From assembly GCA_964528595.1 (NCBI GenBank), contig CAZGTM010000038.1, positions 1 through 37,721 of the forward strand: DNA of 37,721 bases. Reading direction: 5' to 3'. How positions within the stretch are numbered: the stretch's first letter is position 1; every line of letters starts with the position of its first letter. The DNA comes from CAYFKJ01 sp964528595 (GTDB lineage Bacteria; Pseudomonadota; Alphaproteobacteria; UBA2966). The notes under the pieces were generated by a model. It was not told where the DNA came from. It worked only from the letters and a program-made list of their open reading frames with translations, and did no database searches. The translations under genes were made by a program, and so were the position numbers. Of the stretch, positions 25,080 to 33,770 are shown in pieces.

Positions 25080-26693
25080 CTAGAACCGGATGGGTTCTTC
25101 GTAGCGGCCGTAAACTTCGACCAGGGCATCGTTCATTTCGCCGACCGTGGCATAGGCCTTAACGGCTGCCATAATGGCCGGCATGACGTTCTTGTCGGCG
25201 CGGGCATCGTCGCTGATTTGCGCCAGACACTTCGTAACCTCGGCGTCGTCCCGCTCGGCCTTGACCTTGGTCAGGCTCTTGACCTGGATTTCGGCGTCGG
25301 CGTCCTTGTAGTCGTGGAATTCGACCTCGTGCTCTTCCTCCTTGTCGACGCGGTAGCAGTTGACGCCGACCTTGGGGAAGTCACCGCTTTCGATGTTGCG
25401 GGTCATGTCGTAGGCCTGTTTGGAGACCTTGGCCTGGATACGGCCGTCCTTGACCATCTCGACGATACCGCCCTCAGCGTCGACCTCGTCCATGATTTCC
25501 TCCATGCGCTTGCGCATCTGGTTGGTCATGGTTTCGACGTAGTAGGATCCGGCCAGCGGATCGACCGTTTCGCAAAGCCCCATTTCCTCCTGCAGCAGCT
25601 GCATGGTGCGCAGGCTGACGCGGGCGGAATATTCTGTGGGGATGGTGTAGGCCTCGTCATAGGAACAGAGCGCCATGGTCTGGGCGCCCGAAAGCGCACT
25701 GATCAGCGCATAGTAGGCGCCGCGCATGATGTTGACCTCGGCCTGTTCGAAGGTGAGCCCACCGCCGCCGCCGCCGGCGATCATGCGCAGCCACATCGAT
25801 TTGGGATCCTCGGCCTGATAATCCTCTTTGATGATCTTGGCCCAGAGCGAACGGCCGGCGCGGAACTTGGCGACCTGCTCGAAGATGTTGCCGAATATGT
25901 TCAGGTTGTAGCTCAGCCGGTTGGCAAACTCGTCAACCTTGAGGCCGCGCTTGATGACTTCGTCGGCGTAAGCCTTGGCAATGCAGAAGGCGTAGGCGAT
26001 CTCTTCCGCCGGGTTGCAGCCCGACTCGCGGATGTGATAGCCGCAGACGCTGACGGGGCTGTATTTCGGCGCATGCTCGGCACAGTACTCGATGGTGTCG
26101 CCCACCAGCTTGACCGACGGTTCCACCGGGAAAACCCAGGTGCCGCGGCCGATGAACTCCTTGAGGATGTCGTTCTGGGCCGTGCCGCGCAGCTTCTTGA
26201 TGTCGTAGCCGCGCTTTTCGGCCATCGCCAGGTACATGGCGATGAGGATGGCGGCGGAACCGTTGATCGTCAGCGACACCGTGATCCTTTCCAGGTCGAT
26301 GCCGTCGAAGGCGATTTCGAAATCGCGCAAGCTGTCGACCGCCATGCCGACGCGGCCGACCTCGCCCTCCGCCATCACGTGGTCGCTGTCGAGGCCGGTC
26401 TGGGTCGCCAGATCAAAAGCGACATTGAGGCCGGTCTGGCCGTTCTCGATCAGGTACTTGAAGCGCTTGTTGGTTTCGATGGGATTGCCGAAGCCGGCGT
26501 ACTGGCGCATCGTCCAGCGGCGCTTGCGGTACATCTCGCGGTGAATGCCGCGCGTGAAGGGATAGGCCCCGGGCTCGCCGATAAACTCGAAGCCACCCGA
26601 TTCCTCGACGTCCTTCGCGGTGTACACCGTTTTGACCTCGATACCCGATTCGTTGAACACCCGGCCGTCGTCTGCGGTCGCTGCTTCGCTCAT
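25080..26693 (-). CDS. Adenosylcobalamin-dependent acyl-CoA mutase, large (catalytic) subunit
   Basis: 537 residues of the methylmalonyl-CoA mutase TIM-barrel domain without the B12 domain, which is encoded next door at 26690. It keeps Tyr65 in RQYAGFG and Arg183 in QNDILKEFIGR, which correspond to Tyr89 and Arg207 of P. shermanii mutase, the pair that grips the methylmalonyl carboxylate; this separates it from isobutyryl-CoA (Phe/Gln) and 2-hydroxyisobutyryl-CoA (Ile) mutases. His220 in CGYHIRESG matches catalytic His244. The usual HTQTSG region is replaced by six glycines (307-312). It is therefore probably a mutase for a dicarboxyl-type acyl-CoA, perhaps not methylmalonyl-CoA itself. No MeaB-type chaperone gene is nearby. 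Confidence 0.93.
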   Translation of the reverse strand: MSEAATADDGRVFNESGIEVKTVYTAKDVEESGGFEFIGEPGAYPFTRGIHREMYRKRRWTMRQYAGFGNPIETNKRFKYLIENGQTGLNVAFDLATQTGLDSDHVMAEGEVGRVGMAVDSLRDFEIAFDGIDLERITVSLTINGSAAILIAMYLAMAEKRGYDIKKLRGTAQNDILKEFIGRGTWVFPVEPSVKLVGDTIEYCAEHAPKYSPVSVCGYHIRESGCNPAEEIAYAFCIAKAYADEVIKRGLKVDEFANRLSYNLNIFGNIFEQVAKFRAGRSLWAKIIKEDYQAEDPKSMWLRMIAGGGGGGLTFEQAEVNIMRGAYYALISALSGAQTMALCSYDEAYTIPTEYSARVSLRTMQLLQEEMGLCETVDPLAGSYYVETMTNQMRKRMEEIMDEVDAEGGIVEMVKDGRIQAKVSKQAYDMTRNIESGDFPKVGVNCYRVDKEEEHEVEFHDYKDADAEIQVKSLTKVKAERDDAEVTKCLAQISDDARADKNVMPAIMAAVKAYATVGEMNDALVEVYGRYEEPIRF

Positions 26694-27118
26694 GATGCTT
26701 CCCTCAATTTTTCCGCGTTGGCGTTGATGAAGTCGACGATTTCATCAAGCTTGGTGCCCCCGGCGAAGACGCCGTCGAGGCCGATGTCCTTCAGCGCCGC
26801 ATGGTCCTGATCGGGAATGCAGCCGCCGATGATCCAGAGTTTTTCGCCCAAGCCGTACTGGTCCAAGAGGCCCTTAAGCTTTTTGCAAAACGGAACATGT
26901 GAACCGGCCAGGCTGGAGAGACCGATAACGTCGGCCCCCTCGTCGAGCGCCAACTGGGCGATCTCGCTGGGCGATTTACGCAAGCCAGTATAAATCACTT
27001 CAAAACCGGCATCCATCAACGCCCGGCTCACAACTTTGGCACCGACGTCGTGCCCGTCCAGGCCGGGCTTGCCGATAATTACCTTCAGCGGCCGTCCGCC
27101 GCCTGCATCACCGCTCAT
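26690..27118 (-). CDS. B12-binding small subunit of acyl-CoA mutase
   Basis: 142 residues, a stand-alone cobalamin-binding domain of the base-off/His-on type: DGHDVG with His23 as the lower cobalt ligand, SSLAGSH, and GGCIPDQD, in the canonical DxHxxG...SxL...GG order. It would deliver adenosylcobalamin to the large subunit at 25080. Its stop overlaps the mutase start by four bases (ATGA), and its start overlaps the acyl-CoA dehydrogenase stop in the same way, so all three are translationally coupled. Paired with a dedicated large subunit, it is a mutase component and not a methyltransferase corrinoid protein. Confidence 0.95.
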   Translation of the reverse strand: MSGDAGGGRPLKVIIGKPGLDGHDVGAKVVSRALMDAGFEVIYTGLRKSPSEIAQLALDEGADVIGLSSLAGSHVPFCKKLKGLLDQYGLGEKLWIIGGCIPDQDHAALKDIGLDGVFAGGTKLDEIVDFINANAEKLREAS

Positions 27119-28251
27119 ACCGATAACTCCTTGGCGATTATGAGTTTGAGAATGTCGCTCGTGCCGCCGCCGATCAGGGTGAAGCGCACGTCGCGCAGGA
27201 AACGTTGGATGGGATATTCCATCGCAAAGCCGTAGGAGGCGAAAATACGCGCGGCTTTTTCGCAGATCTCGGCGGCTGCCTCGGTGGCGAACAGCTTGGC
27301 CATGCTGGCCTCGCGCCGATGGGGCTTTCCCGCATCGAGCAACCAGGCGGCGTAATAGGTGAGATGCCGCGCCGCCTCGAGGTCCGTCGCCATCTCGGCC
27401 AGCTTCAACTGTATGGCCTGAAAGCGGTTGATGGGCTTGCCGAACTGCTGGCGTTCGCCGGCGTAGCGGGTCGCTTCGTCCATCGCCGCCCGCGCTACGC
27501 CGAGGCCCATGGCCGCCGTGATGATGCGGATTTCCGACAGGAGCTTACGCAGGTGTCCCTCGGCATCGCCCTCCTCGACGCTGAGGCGGTGGCTGTCGGG
27601 AACGAAACAGTCGTCGAAGGCGAGTTCGGAGGTGGGCAGGGACCAGACGCCCATCTTGTCGATGGGCTTGCCGACGTTGACGCCGTCGAAGTCCTTTTCG
27701 ACCAGGAAGATCGTCAGCTTCTTTTCCTCGCCCGCCTTGGCGAAGACCGTGAAGAAATCCGCCACCGGCGCCGCCGTTACCCAGGTCTTAGCGCCGTTGA
27801 TGCGGTAGCCGCCATCGACCTTCGTCGCGGTGGTGGAGATGCCGCCGAGGTCGCTGCCGGCGTTGGGTTCGGTCATGCAGATGGCGCCGATCTTCTCAAG
27901 CGCCAGGGCCGGCTTGAACAACCGCTCGATGATGTCGTCGTTGCCCAGCATCTGCAGGAACTTGGTGCCCATTAGCGACTGCATGGCGATGCAGCCCCCG
28001 ACCGACATGGAGCCGCGCGCGACTTCCTCCAGGGCCAAGCAGAAGGTCACGAGATCGACGTTCGAACCGCCGACCTCTTCCGGATAGCGCATACCGACGA
28101 AGCCTAGTTCCGCCAACTCACCGACATATTCGCGCGGATAGGCGTGCGCCACGTCGATCGCTTCGGCATTGGGCACGATGCGTTCGTCGACGAAGCGCGC
28201 GAAGGTATCGCGCACTACGGTTTGTTCTTCGCTCAAGTCGTAATCCATCAA
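27115..28251 (-). CDS. Acyl-CoA dehydrogenase family protein, atypical active site
   Basis: 378 residues of the acyl-CoA dehydrogenase fold: N-terminal helical domain, FAD/substrate strand region CMTEPNAGSDLGG and TWVTAA, and the C-terminal helix bundle with RQQFGKPINRFQ. In medium-chain enzymes the catalytic base is Glu in the IYEGTS motif; here the motif is IGGGTSD (Glu position is Gly362). The alternative isovaleryl/long-chain position does not carry Glu in my alignment either, though Glu240 is one residue away. The base may thus be relocated, as in some branched-substrate enzymes, or the enzyme may do another reaction. It is cytoplasmic and passes electrons to ETF. It lies 16 bases downstream of the HyuB-like gene. 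Confidence 0.92.
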   Translation of the reverse strand: MMDYDLSEEQTVVRDTFARFVDERIVPNAEAIDVAHAYPREYVGELAELGFVGMRYPEEVGGSNVDLVTFCLALEEVARGSMSVGGCIAMQSLMGTKFLQMLGNDDIIERLFKPALALEKIGAICMTEPNAGSDLGGISTTATKVDGGYRINGAKTWVTAAPVADFFTVFAKAGEEKKLTIFLVEKDFDGVNVGKPIDKMGVWSLPTSELAFDDCFVPDSHRLSVEEGDAEGHLRKLLSEIRIITAAMGLGVARAAMDEATRYAGERQQFGKPINRFQAIQLKLAEMATDLEAARHLTYYAAWLLDAGKPHRREASMAKLFATEAAAEICEKAARIFASYGFAMEYPIQRFLRDVRFTLIGGGTSDILKLIIAKELSV

Positions 28252-28267
28252 ACCACGCCTTTACCGT

Positions 28268-29944
28268 TTAGGTATCCAGACCGTAGGTCTCGCGCGCCGC
28301 TTCGGCGGTGATGATGCCGTCGCGGATTTCCTCGCGCAGTTTTTCGCGGTCGCGTTTGCCGGGTTCGCCGTAGCCGCCGCCGCCGCCGGCGAACTGGTGG
28401 TAGACCGTGCCTCGCGGCACGCCCTTGATCAGCGCCTTGTTGTTGGGCACAAGCTCGCTGCCGTCCGGGTACTTCAGCGTGATCGAATTGAGCGTGGCGT
28501 CGTGACCGCCAAAGAGGCCGAAGGCCGGTTCGAAATCACCATCGCCGAACGTGACGAACTGGGTGTCGTCGGAACCGAAGGTGTAGATCGTCTCGATGCC
28601 CAGACCGCCGCGCCACTGGCCCGCGCCCGCCGAATCGGCGAGGTATTCGTGCTTGTGCAGGACATGCGGCGTTTGTTGTTCGAACATCTCGTAGTCCTGG
28701 TCGAGCACGCCGCCCGAGGCGTCGATCATGCCGATATGGTCATAACCGTCGGTGCCGTTCATGCCGCCCGAGCCGCCCTTGAAGCCGAGGAAGAAAATGT
28801 CGACGTACTTCTCGCCTTTTTCCTCGTCCTGGGCGGTGGTGAGAGAACACAAAAGGTTGTTCCAGCCCGCCGTCACGCGGTCGGGCACGGCCGGGGCCAG
28901 CGCCCGGATGATGGCGTCGGCGTTGGGCGGGCAGAGGTGGTTGCCGAACGTCGTCGCTTTCGGATAGGAGGCGTTGAGGATGGTGCCTTCGGGGATGATG
29001 ATCTCCAGCGGCTCCACCATGCCCTCGTTGTGCGGCATGTCGGGATTGACCATCTGAAGCAGGGTGAGGACCGTGGCCGAGGCGCTCGAGGTGTAGGTGC
29101 CGTTGACGAAGCCGTTGGTCTGGTCGTCGGTGCGCGAATAGTCGAAGGAGATGCTCTTGTCCTTGACCTCGATATCGACGCGGATGGTGAACTCGGTGCC
29201 CTGGTTGTGGCCGTCGAAGTAGACCTTGCCTTCGCCCGAATAGCTGCCGTTGGGGATGTTGCCGATTTCGGCTTCCATCATCAGGCGGGTCGATTCGAAC
29301 AAGGCCAGTTTATGGTCGTTGTAGCTTTCGACGCCGTATTTCTCCAACAGCTCCACCAGGCGCCGCTCGCCCACCGTGCAGGCGCCCATCTGGGCCCGCA
29401 TGTCGTGCTGCACGATCTCAAATCGGATGTTGGCGAAGATCAGGTCCCAGACGTCGCGGCGCATGACGCCGCGGTCGACCACCTTGACCGGCGGAATGCG
29501 GATGGCCTCTTCCCAGACTTCCTTGGCGTCCGGGTTGTAGCCGCCGGCAACGGCGCCGCCGATATCGGCCTGATGGCCCTTGACGGCGGACCAGCCGACC
29601 AGTTCGCCGTCGAAGAAGATCGGCTTGTAGACGGCCACGTCATTGTTCTGGTTGCCCATGGAGAAAACGTCGTTGTGAAAGATGACGTCGCCTTCGTTTA
29701 TGTCGCCGTCGAAGTATTCCAGGATGTACTTGCACACCGGCGCCAGGGAGAACGCCAGGATGGGCAGGTTCTCGGTCTGCTCCAGCATGCGGCCTTCGGC
29801 GTCGTAAAGTCCGGTTACGAAGTCCTTGGCTTCGCACAGGATGGGCGAGCGCGTAGTCTTCTGGACCGAGATGCTCATTTCGTCCGTGATGGACTTGAAC
29901 GTCCGGGCGTAAACGGACAACAGAATGGGATCTACCTTGCTCAT
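28268..29944 (-). CDS. Hydantoinase B / oxoprolinase family subunit (HyuB-like)
   Basis: 558 residues, the usual length. Signatures are KSITDEMSISVQKTTRSPI near the N-terminus, HNDVFSMGNQNNDVAVYKP, the KGHQADIGGAVAGG block, and the C-terminal GGGGGYGEPGKRD. With the A subunit at 29941 it forms an ATP-dependent complex. Known family activities are 5-oxoprolinase, N-methylhydantoinase, caprolactamase and, more distantly, acetone/acetophenone carboxylases, all of which activate a carbonyl or lactam. Four-base ATGA overlap with the A-subunit gene. This pair is not related to the D-hydantoinase at 4285. Confidence 0.93.
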   Translation of the reverse strand: MSKVDPILLSVYARTFKSITDEMSISVQKTTRSPILCEAKDFVTGLYDAEGRMLEQTENLPILAFSLAPVCKYILEYFDGDINEGDVIFHNDVFSMGNQNNDVAVYKPIFFDGELVGWSAVKGHQADIGGAVAGGYNPDAKEVWEEAIRIPPVKVVDRGVMRRDVWDLIFANIRFEIVQHDMRAQMGACTVGERRLVELLEKYGVESYNDHKLALFESTRLMMEAEIGNIPNGSYSGEGKVYFDGHNQGTEFTIRVDIEVKDKSISFDYSRTDDQTNGFVNGTYTSSASATVLTLLQMVNPDMPHNEGMVEPLEIIIPEGTILNASYPKATTFGNHLCPPNADAIIRALAPAVPDRVTAGWNNLLCSLTTAQDEEKGEKYVDIFFLGFKGGSGGMNGTDGYDHIGMIDASGGVLDQDYEMFEQQTPHVLHKHEYLADSAGAGQWRGGLGIETIYTFGSDDTQFVTFGDGDFEPAFGLFGGHDATLNSITLKYPDGSELVPNNKALIKGVPRGTVYHQFAGGGGGYGEPGKRDREKLREEIRDGIITAEAARETYGLDT

Positions 29945-32058
29945 GCCGATGCTCCCTTCAAAGTCTCTTCCACCAAATCTTCGCGTCCCTTGCGGTAAAG
30001 GACGAATGAACCGTAACCGTCGATGACACAGTCATAGTCGGCGCTGACGAAAATCGCCGTCGTCACTTCCTCGATCATCGCCGGGCCGCTCAGCCGGTTG
30101 CCGTGCTCCAGCTGGTGGCCGTCGAAAACCGATACCGTGGCGAATTCCTTGGTTTCCGGCACGTAGACCGAGCGCTCGCCTTTCACGGCGTGCGAGGAAT
30201 CCGCCGAGGCGGCGTCGGCGCTCGACATCACCGGTTTTTCGGTAATGCCGACGGCCTGGACCCGGATGTTGATGATTTCGACCGCCACGTCCTCTTCCGT
30301 ATCCTCCAGCGAATAACCATAGAGACGGTTGTGCTCGGCGTGGAAGGCGGTGGCGATGGCGTCCTCGTCGCCGGCTTCGAGGGCCGCGGGATCGACCACG
30401 AAGGAAACCTCGTGGAACTGCTTGGTGTAGCGGCAGTCGAACTTGACGTGGAATTCACGGGCTTCGGCGGGGATGCCCTCTTCCTCCAGCATGGCGTCGC
30501 CTTCGCGCTTCATGTTGCCGATCTTGGTGTTGAGCTCGGCCCAGTCGGCGCCCATCAGGGGCGAGACGAAGGTACGGACGAAGTCATGCTTGAGATCGCC
30601 CATCAGCATGCCGACGGCGCAGAGGATGGAGGATTCGCGCGGCACGATCTGCAAGGGGATATCAAGTTCGCTGCAGATCAGGCAGGAATGTATGGGTCCG
30701 GCGCCGCCCGCCACGATCATCGGGAATTCACGCGGATCGAAGCCGCGCTTGATGGTGATTTCGCGCACGCCCTGCGCCATGTTGTTGCAGGCGATGCGGT
30801 ACATGCCGGCCGCCGCGTCCTCGATGCTGAGGCCCAACGGATCGCCGATGTGTTCCTTGATGGCGTTGCGCGCCGCCTCGATATCGAGCGACATCTTGCC
30901 GCCCGCGAAGAAATCCGGGTTGAGGTAGCCCAGCACCAGGTTGGCGTCGGTGCAGGCCGGCAGGGTGCCGCCCTTCTGATAGCTCACCGGTCCTGGGTCG
31001 GCGCCGGCGCTCTGCGGTCCCATGCGCAACAGGCCGCCTTCGTCGATCCAGCCGATGCTGCCGCCGCCCGCGCCGATGGTGTGGATGCCCAGCATCGGCA
31101 GCGCGATGCGGTGGCGGTCGATCTCGCCGTCATTGACCATGATCGGACTGTCGACCACGAGGGCTGCCTCAAAGCTTGTGCCGCCCATGTCGACCACGAT
31201 GCACTTGTTCTGATCGTGGGCCTGGGCGTACACGAGACCCGCGCCCGGCCCGCCGGCGGGGCCCGACAGCAAGGTCAGGGCGGCGTTGTCGCGCGCCACC
31301 TGAGGCGACATGACGCCGCCGTTGGACTGCATGATCATCAGGACGCCGTCGAAGCCGATTTCGCCGAAGCGGCTGACCAGCTGGTCGAGGTAGTGGCTGA
31401 GCTTCGGTCCGACGTAGGAATTGAGCGCCGTCGTACTGATGCGCTCGTAGAAACGGATCGAGGGCAGCAGGTCGGTGGAGACCGTGAGGTAGGCCTCGGG
31501 GAGTTGCTCGCGCACCAGTTCCGCCGCCGCCCGCTCGTGGGCCGGATTGGCGAAGGCGTTCATGAAACAGATCGAGACGGCTTCGACGCCTTCCTTCTTG
31601 AAGAGCTTGATGGCGTCCTCGACGTCCGAGAGCTTGAGCGCTTCGAGCTCCTTGCCGTTGCGGTCCAAGCGGCCGCCGACGCCCTGGCGCAGGTAGCGCG
31701 GCACCAGCGGTACGACGTTGGTGAAGCGGTTGTTGTACTGCTCCTCCCGGATGCCACGGCGCATTTCAAGGGCGTCGCGCAGGCCCGCGGTCGTCAGCAG
31801 CGCGCTCTTGGCGCCGGTGCGGGTCAGGGTCGCGTTGGTCGTCACCGTCGTGCCGTGCACGATGGTCTCCAGCGCCCCGGCGAAGTCCTCCAGCGACATG
31901 GCCGGCTCCTGGGCCTCCGCCAGGTCTTTCAGGCCCTGGATCACCGCAATCGACGGGTCCGCGGGCGTGGACAGAGTTTTGTGGATACGCGGCTCCTCGC
32001 CGTCCTTCACCAGATAGAAATCGGTGAACGTACCGCCGACATCAATACCGATCTTCAT
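29941..32058 (-). CDS. Hydantoinase A / oxoprolinase family subunit (HyuA-like)
   Basis: 705 residues, an ASKHA-fold ATPase subunit. It starts with GIDVGGTFTDFYLV (phosphate-1 loop), then HGTTVTTNATL, LSGPAGGPGAG, the second phosphate loop DMGGTSFEA (usually GTSTD), GAGGGSIGW and ADPGPVSYQ. The C-terminal VSFVV/IRVQAVG region is typical of Hyu/acetone-carboxylase alpha-beta families. It binds ATP and works with the B subunit at 28268 on a lactam, imide or ketone. Translation is coupled to the upstream ligase through an ATGA overlap. The FEA in place of TD at the GTSTD loop may reflect substrate specificity. No acetone-carboxylase gamma subunit gene is present, which argues against a ketone carboxylase. 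Confidence 0.93.
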   Translation of the reverse strand: MKIGIDVGGTFTDFYLVKDGEEPRIHKTLSTPADPSIAVIQGLKDLAEAQEPAMSLEDFAGALETIVHGTTVTTNATLTRTGAKSALLTTAGLRDALEMRRGIREEQYNNRFTNVVPLVPRYLRQGVGGRLDRNGKELEALKLSDVEDAIKLFKKEGVEAVSICFMNAFANPAHERAAAELVREQLPEAYLTVSTDLLPSIRFYERISTTALNSYVGPKLSHYLDQLVSRFGEIGFDGVLMIMQSNGGVMSPQVARDNAALTLLSGPAGGPGAGLVYAQAHDQNKCIVVDMGGTSFEAALVVDSPIMVNDGEIDRHRIALPMLGIHTIGAGGGSIGWIDEGGLLRMGPQSAGADPGPVSYQKGGTLPACTDANLVLGYLNPDFFAGGKMSLDIEAARNAIKEHIGDPLGLSIEDAAAGMYRIACNNMAQGVREITIKRGFDPREFPMIVAGGAGPIHSCLICSELDIPLQIVPRESSILCAVGMLMGDLKHDFVRTFVSPLMGADWAELNTKIGNMKREGDAMLEEEGIPAEAREFHVKFDCRYTKQFHEVSFVVDPAALEAGDEDAIATAFHAEHNRLYGYSLEDTEEDVAVEIINIRVQAVGITEKPVMSSADAASADSSHAVKGERSVYVPETKEFATVSVFDGHQLEHGNRLSGPAMIEEVTTAIFVSADYDCVIDGYGSFVLYRKGREDLVEETLKGASA

Positions 32059-33584
32059 GCTTCGCCCATCTCCCGTTGACCAACCATTTGACGTAACTCG
32101 TCCTTCAATATCTTACCCATGGCGTTGCGCGGCAGGCCGTCAGTGAAGACGACCTCCTTGGGATGCTTGAAACGCGCCAGGGTACCATCGAACAAGGCCA
32201 GGACGTCGGCCTCGTCGATCTCATTATCGCTCGTGCGCACGGCGACCGCCACCGCGACTTCACCCCATTTTTTGTCGGGTTTTCCGACCACGGCGGCTTC
32301 CCGAATGGCGGCGCAATCGGCCAGGACGTTCTCGAGTTCGGCGGGATAGATGTTTTCGCCGCCGGAAATGATCATGTCCTTCTTGCGGTCGTCGACATAG
32401 AGGAAGCCGTCCGCGTCGAAGTGGCCCATGTCGCCGGAGTAGAACCAGCCGTCGCGCAAGCTTTGCGCCGTGGCTTCGGGCTGGTTGAGGTATTCGCGCA
32501 TGACGTTGGGGCCGCGCACCAGGATCTCGCCCGACGTGCCGACCGGCACGTCGTTGCCGTCGTCATCGACCAGTCGAACTTCGCAATGGATCGCCGGCTT
32601 GCCGGTCGAGCCGACCCGGTCCAGCGCGTCCCGCGCCGTCGTGTAGACCGCAATCGGCGAGGTTTCGGTCGAACCGTATATCTGCAGCACGGGTATGTCG
32701 CGGCCATGAAAAAGTTCGATCTGCTTGTGCGGCACGAAGGTCGAGCCGGTGGTGACCGCGCGCAAATTGCCGAAGTTGAAACCATCCCAACGGGGATGGC
32801 CGCTCATGGCCTGCATCTGCGCCGGCACCAGCACCGTCAGCGTCACGTCGCCCGCGCCGAGGTCGTCGAACGTGGTCTCGGGGTCGAACTGGCGCTGCAG
32901 CACCACCGTGGCGCCCAGGTGCAGCGCCGGCATGGTCTGAATGTTGAGGCCGCCGACGTGGAACAGCGGCAGGGTGGTCAATACCCGATCGTCGTTCCTC
33001 AGATCGTGCATGTGAATACTGTTGACGGCGTTGAACTGAATGGCGTTCTGGGTCAGCACGACGCCCTTGGGCACGCCGGTCGAGCCGGAGGTGTAGCAGA
33101 TCAGCACGGGATCGTTAATGTCGCCCGACGCCGTTCCCTTGGTATCGGAGGCGCTGCGCCAAAGCTCGGCAAGCGAGATCCAACCCTCGCGCTCCTCGCC
33201 GACGCTGACGATAAACGGCGTATCGACCGCTGCCGCGATTTCCGTCGCGTGATCGAAGAATTCGGGCTCGACGAACAGCGCGCCGGGTTGGGAATCGGCC
33301 AGCATGCGGACGTGTTCCGGGGCCGCCAGCCGCCAGTTAAGCGGCATCAACGCGGCGCCGACGCGGGCGCAGGCGAACATCAGGCTGAGCGTTTCGGGCG
33401 AGTTGAAGCCGAGATAGGCGACGCGGCCGCCACGGCCGATTTTGAGGCTGTTTTCGAGGATGTCGGCGTACTTGGAAATGCGCCCGGCCAGGGCGGCATA
33501 GGTGATGTCCTCACCGAGAAACCGGATAGCGGTTTTACCGGGCGTAAAATCGGCATGCCGTTCGATCCAGTTGGAAAGGTCCAT
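32055..33584 (-). CDS. Acyl-CoA synthetase (AMP-forming), first gene of the catabolic operon
   Basis: 509 residues from the ATG at 33584, chosen because GGGGAG lies just upstream; a longer frame runs into the promoter. Motifs: A3 CYTSGSTGVPKG, A5 IYGSTETSP, A7/A8 YSGDMGHFDADGFLYVDDRK (with KDMIISGGENIYPAE following), A10 Lys in PRNAMGKILKD. It makes an acyl-CoA from an acid, ATP and CoA. Its position as the first gene suggests that activating the growth substrate, or the acid released by HyuAB, is the committing step. Specificity is not readable. It is divergent from the TetR gene and lies right downstream of the operator pair. Confidence 0.94.
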   Translation of the reverse strand: MDLSNWIERHADFTPGKTAIRFLGEDITYAALAGRISKYADILENSLKIGRGGRVAYLGFNSPETLSLMFACARVGAALMPLNWRLAAPEHVRMLADSQPGALFVEPEFFDHATEIAAAVDTPFIVSVGEEREGWISLAELWRSASDTKGTASGDINDPVLICYTSGSTGVPKGVVLTQNAIQFNAVNSIHMHDLRNDDRVLTTLPLFHVGGLNIQTMPALHLGATVVLQRQFDPETTFDDLGAGDVTLTVLVPAQMQAMSGHPRWDGFNFGNLRAVTTGSTFVPHKQIELFHGRDIPVLQIYGSTETSPIAVYTTARDALDRVGSTGKPAIHCEVRLVDDDGNDVPVGTSGEILVRGPNVMREYLNQPEATAQSLRDGWFYSGDMGHFDADGFLYVDDRKKDMIISGGENIYPAELENVLADCAAIREAAVVGKPDKKWGEVAVAVAVRTSDNEIDEADVLALFDGTLARFKHPKEVVFTDGLPRNAMGKILKDELRQMVGQREMGEA

Positions 33585-33660
33585 CAAACTCCCCGTTTTG
33601 CGCCAATTACGGTTGGTGCGCCCGCTTCGGAGCGCTTGTTTCGCCAAAAGCTAGACATTT

Positions 33661-33703
33661 TTTACGGTAGTGTAAATAGAGAATTTTACGGTACCGTAAA
33701 ATT
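33661..33703. promoter_or_regulatory. Paired palindromic operators in TetR/ligase divergent promoter
   Basis: TTTACGGTACCGTAAA is the core of a perfect 22-bp palindrome at 33682-33703 (extended by AAT/ATT on the sides). TTTACGGTAGTGTAAA at 33661-33676 is a second copy differing at two central positions. Centres are 24 bp apart, just over two helical turns. A further TTTAC half-site is at 33707-33711. Both copies sit in the A+T-rich part of the 186-bp divergent intergenic region where the promoters must lie. Binding by the adjacent TetR protein is inferred from layout. No better sigma70 boxes are visible. Confidence 0.8.
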
Positions 33704-33770
33704 TTCTTTACATCTGCCCGACGGCCGTCATAATCCGGCAAGTGAGAACAAGGAGGGCATCCGCCCCACC

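Noticed and set aside
29941..32058. Acetone carboxylase subunits
   Set aside because: Only two subunits of Hyu size are present, with no gamma-subunit gene, so oxoprolinase/hydantoinase-type function is preferred.
32163..33770. Upstream extension of the TetR frame
   Set aside because: It runs through the opposite-strand ligase gene and the operator region; the canonical TetR N-terminus begins at 33771.
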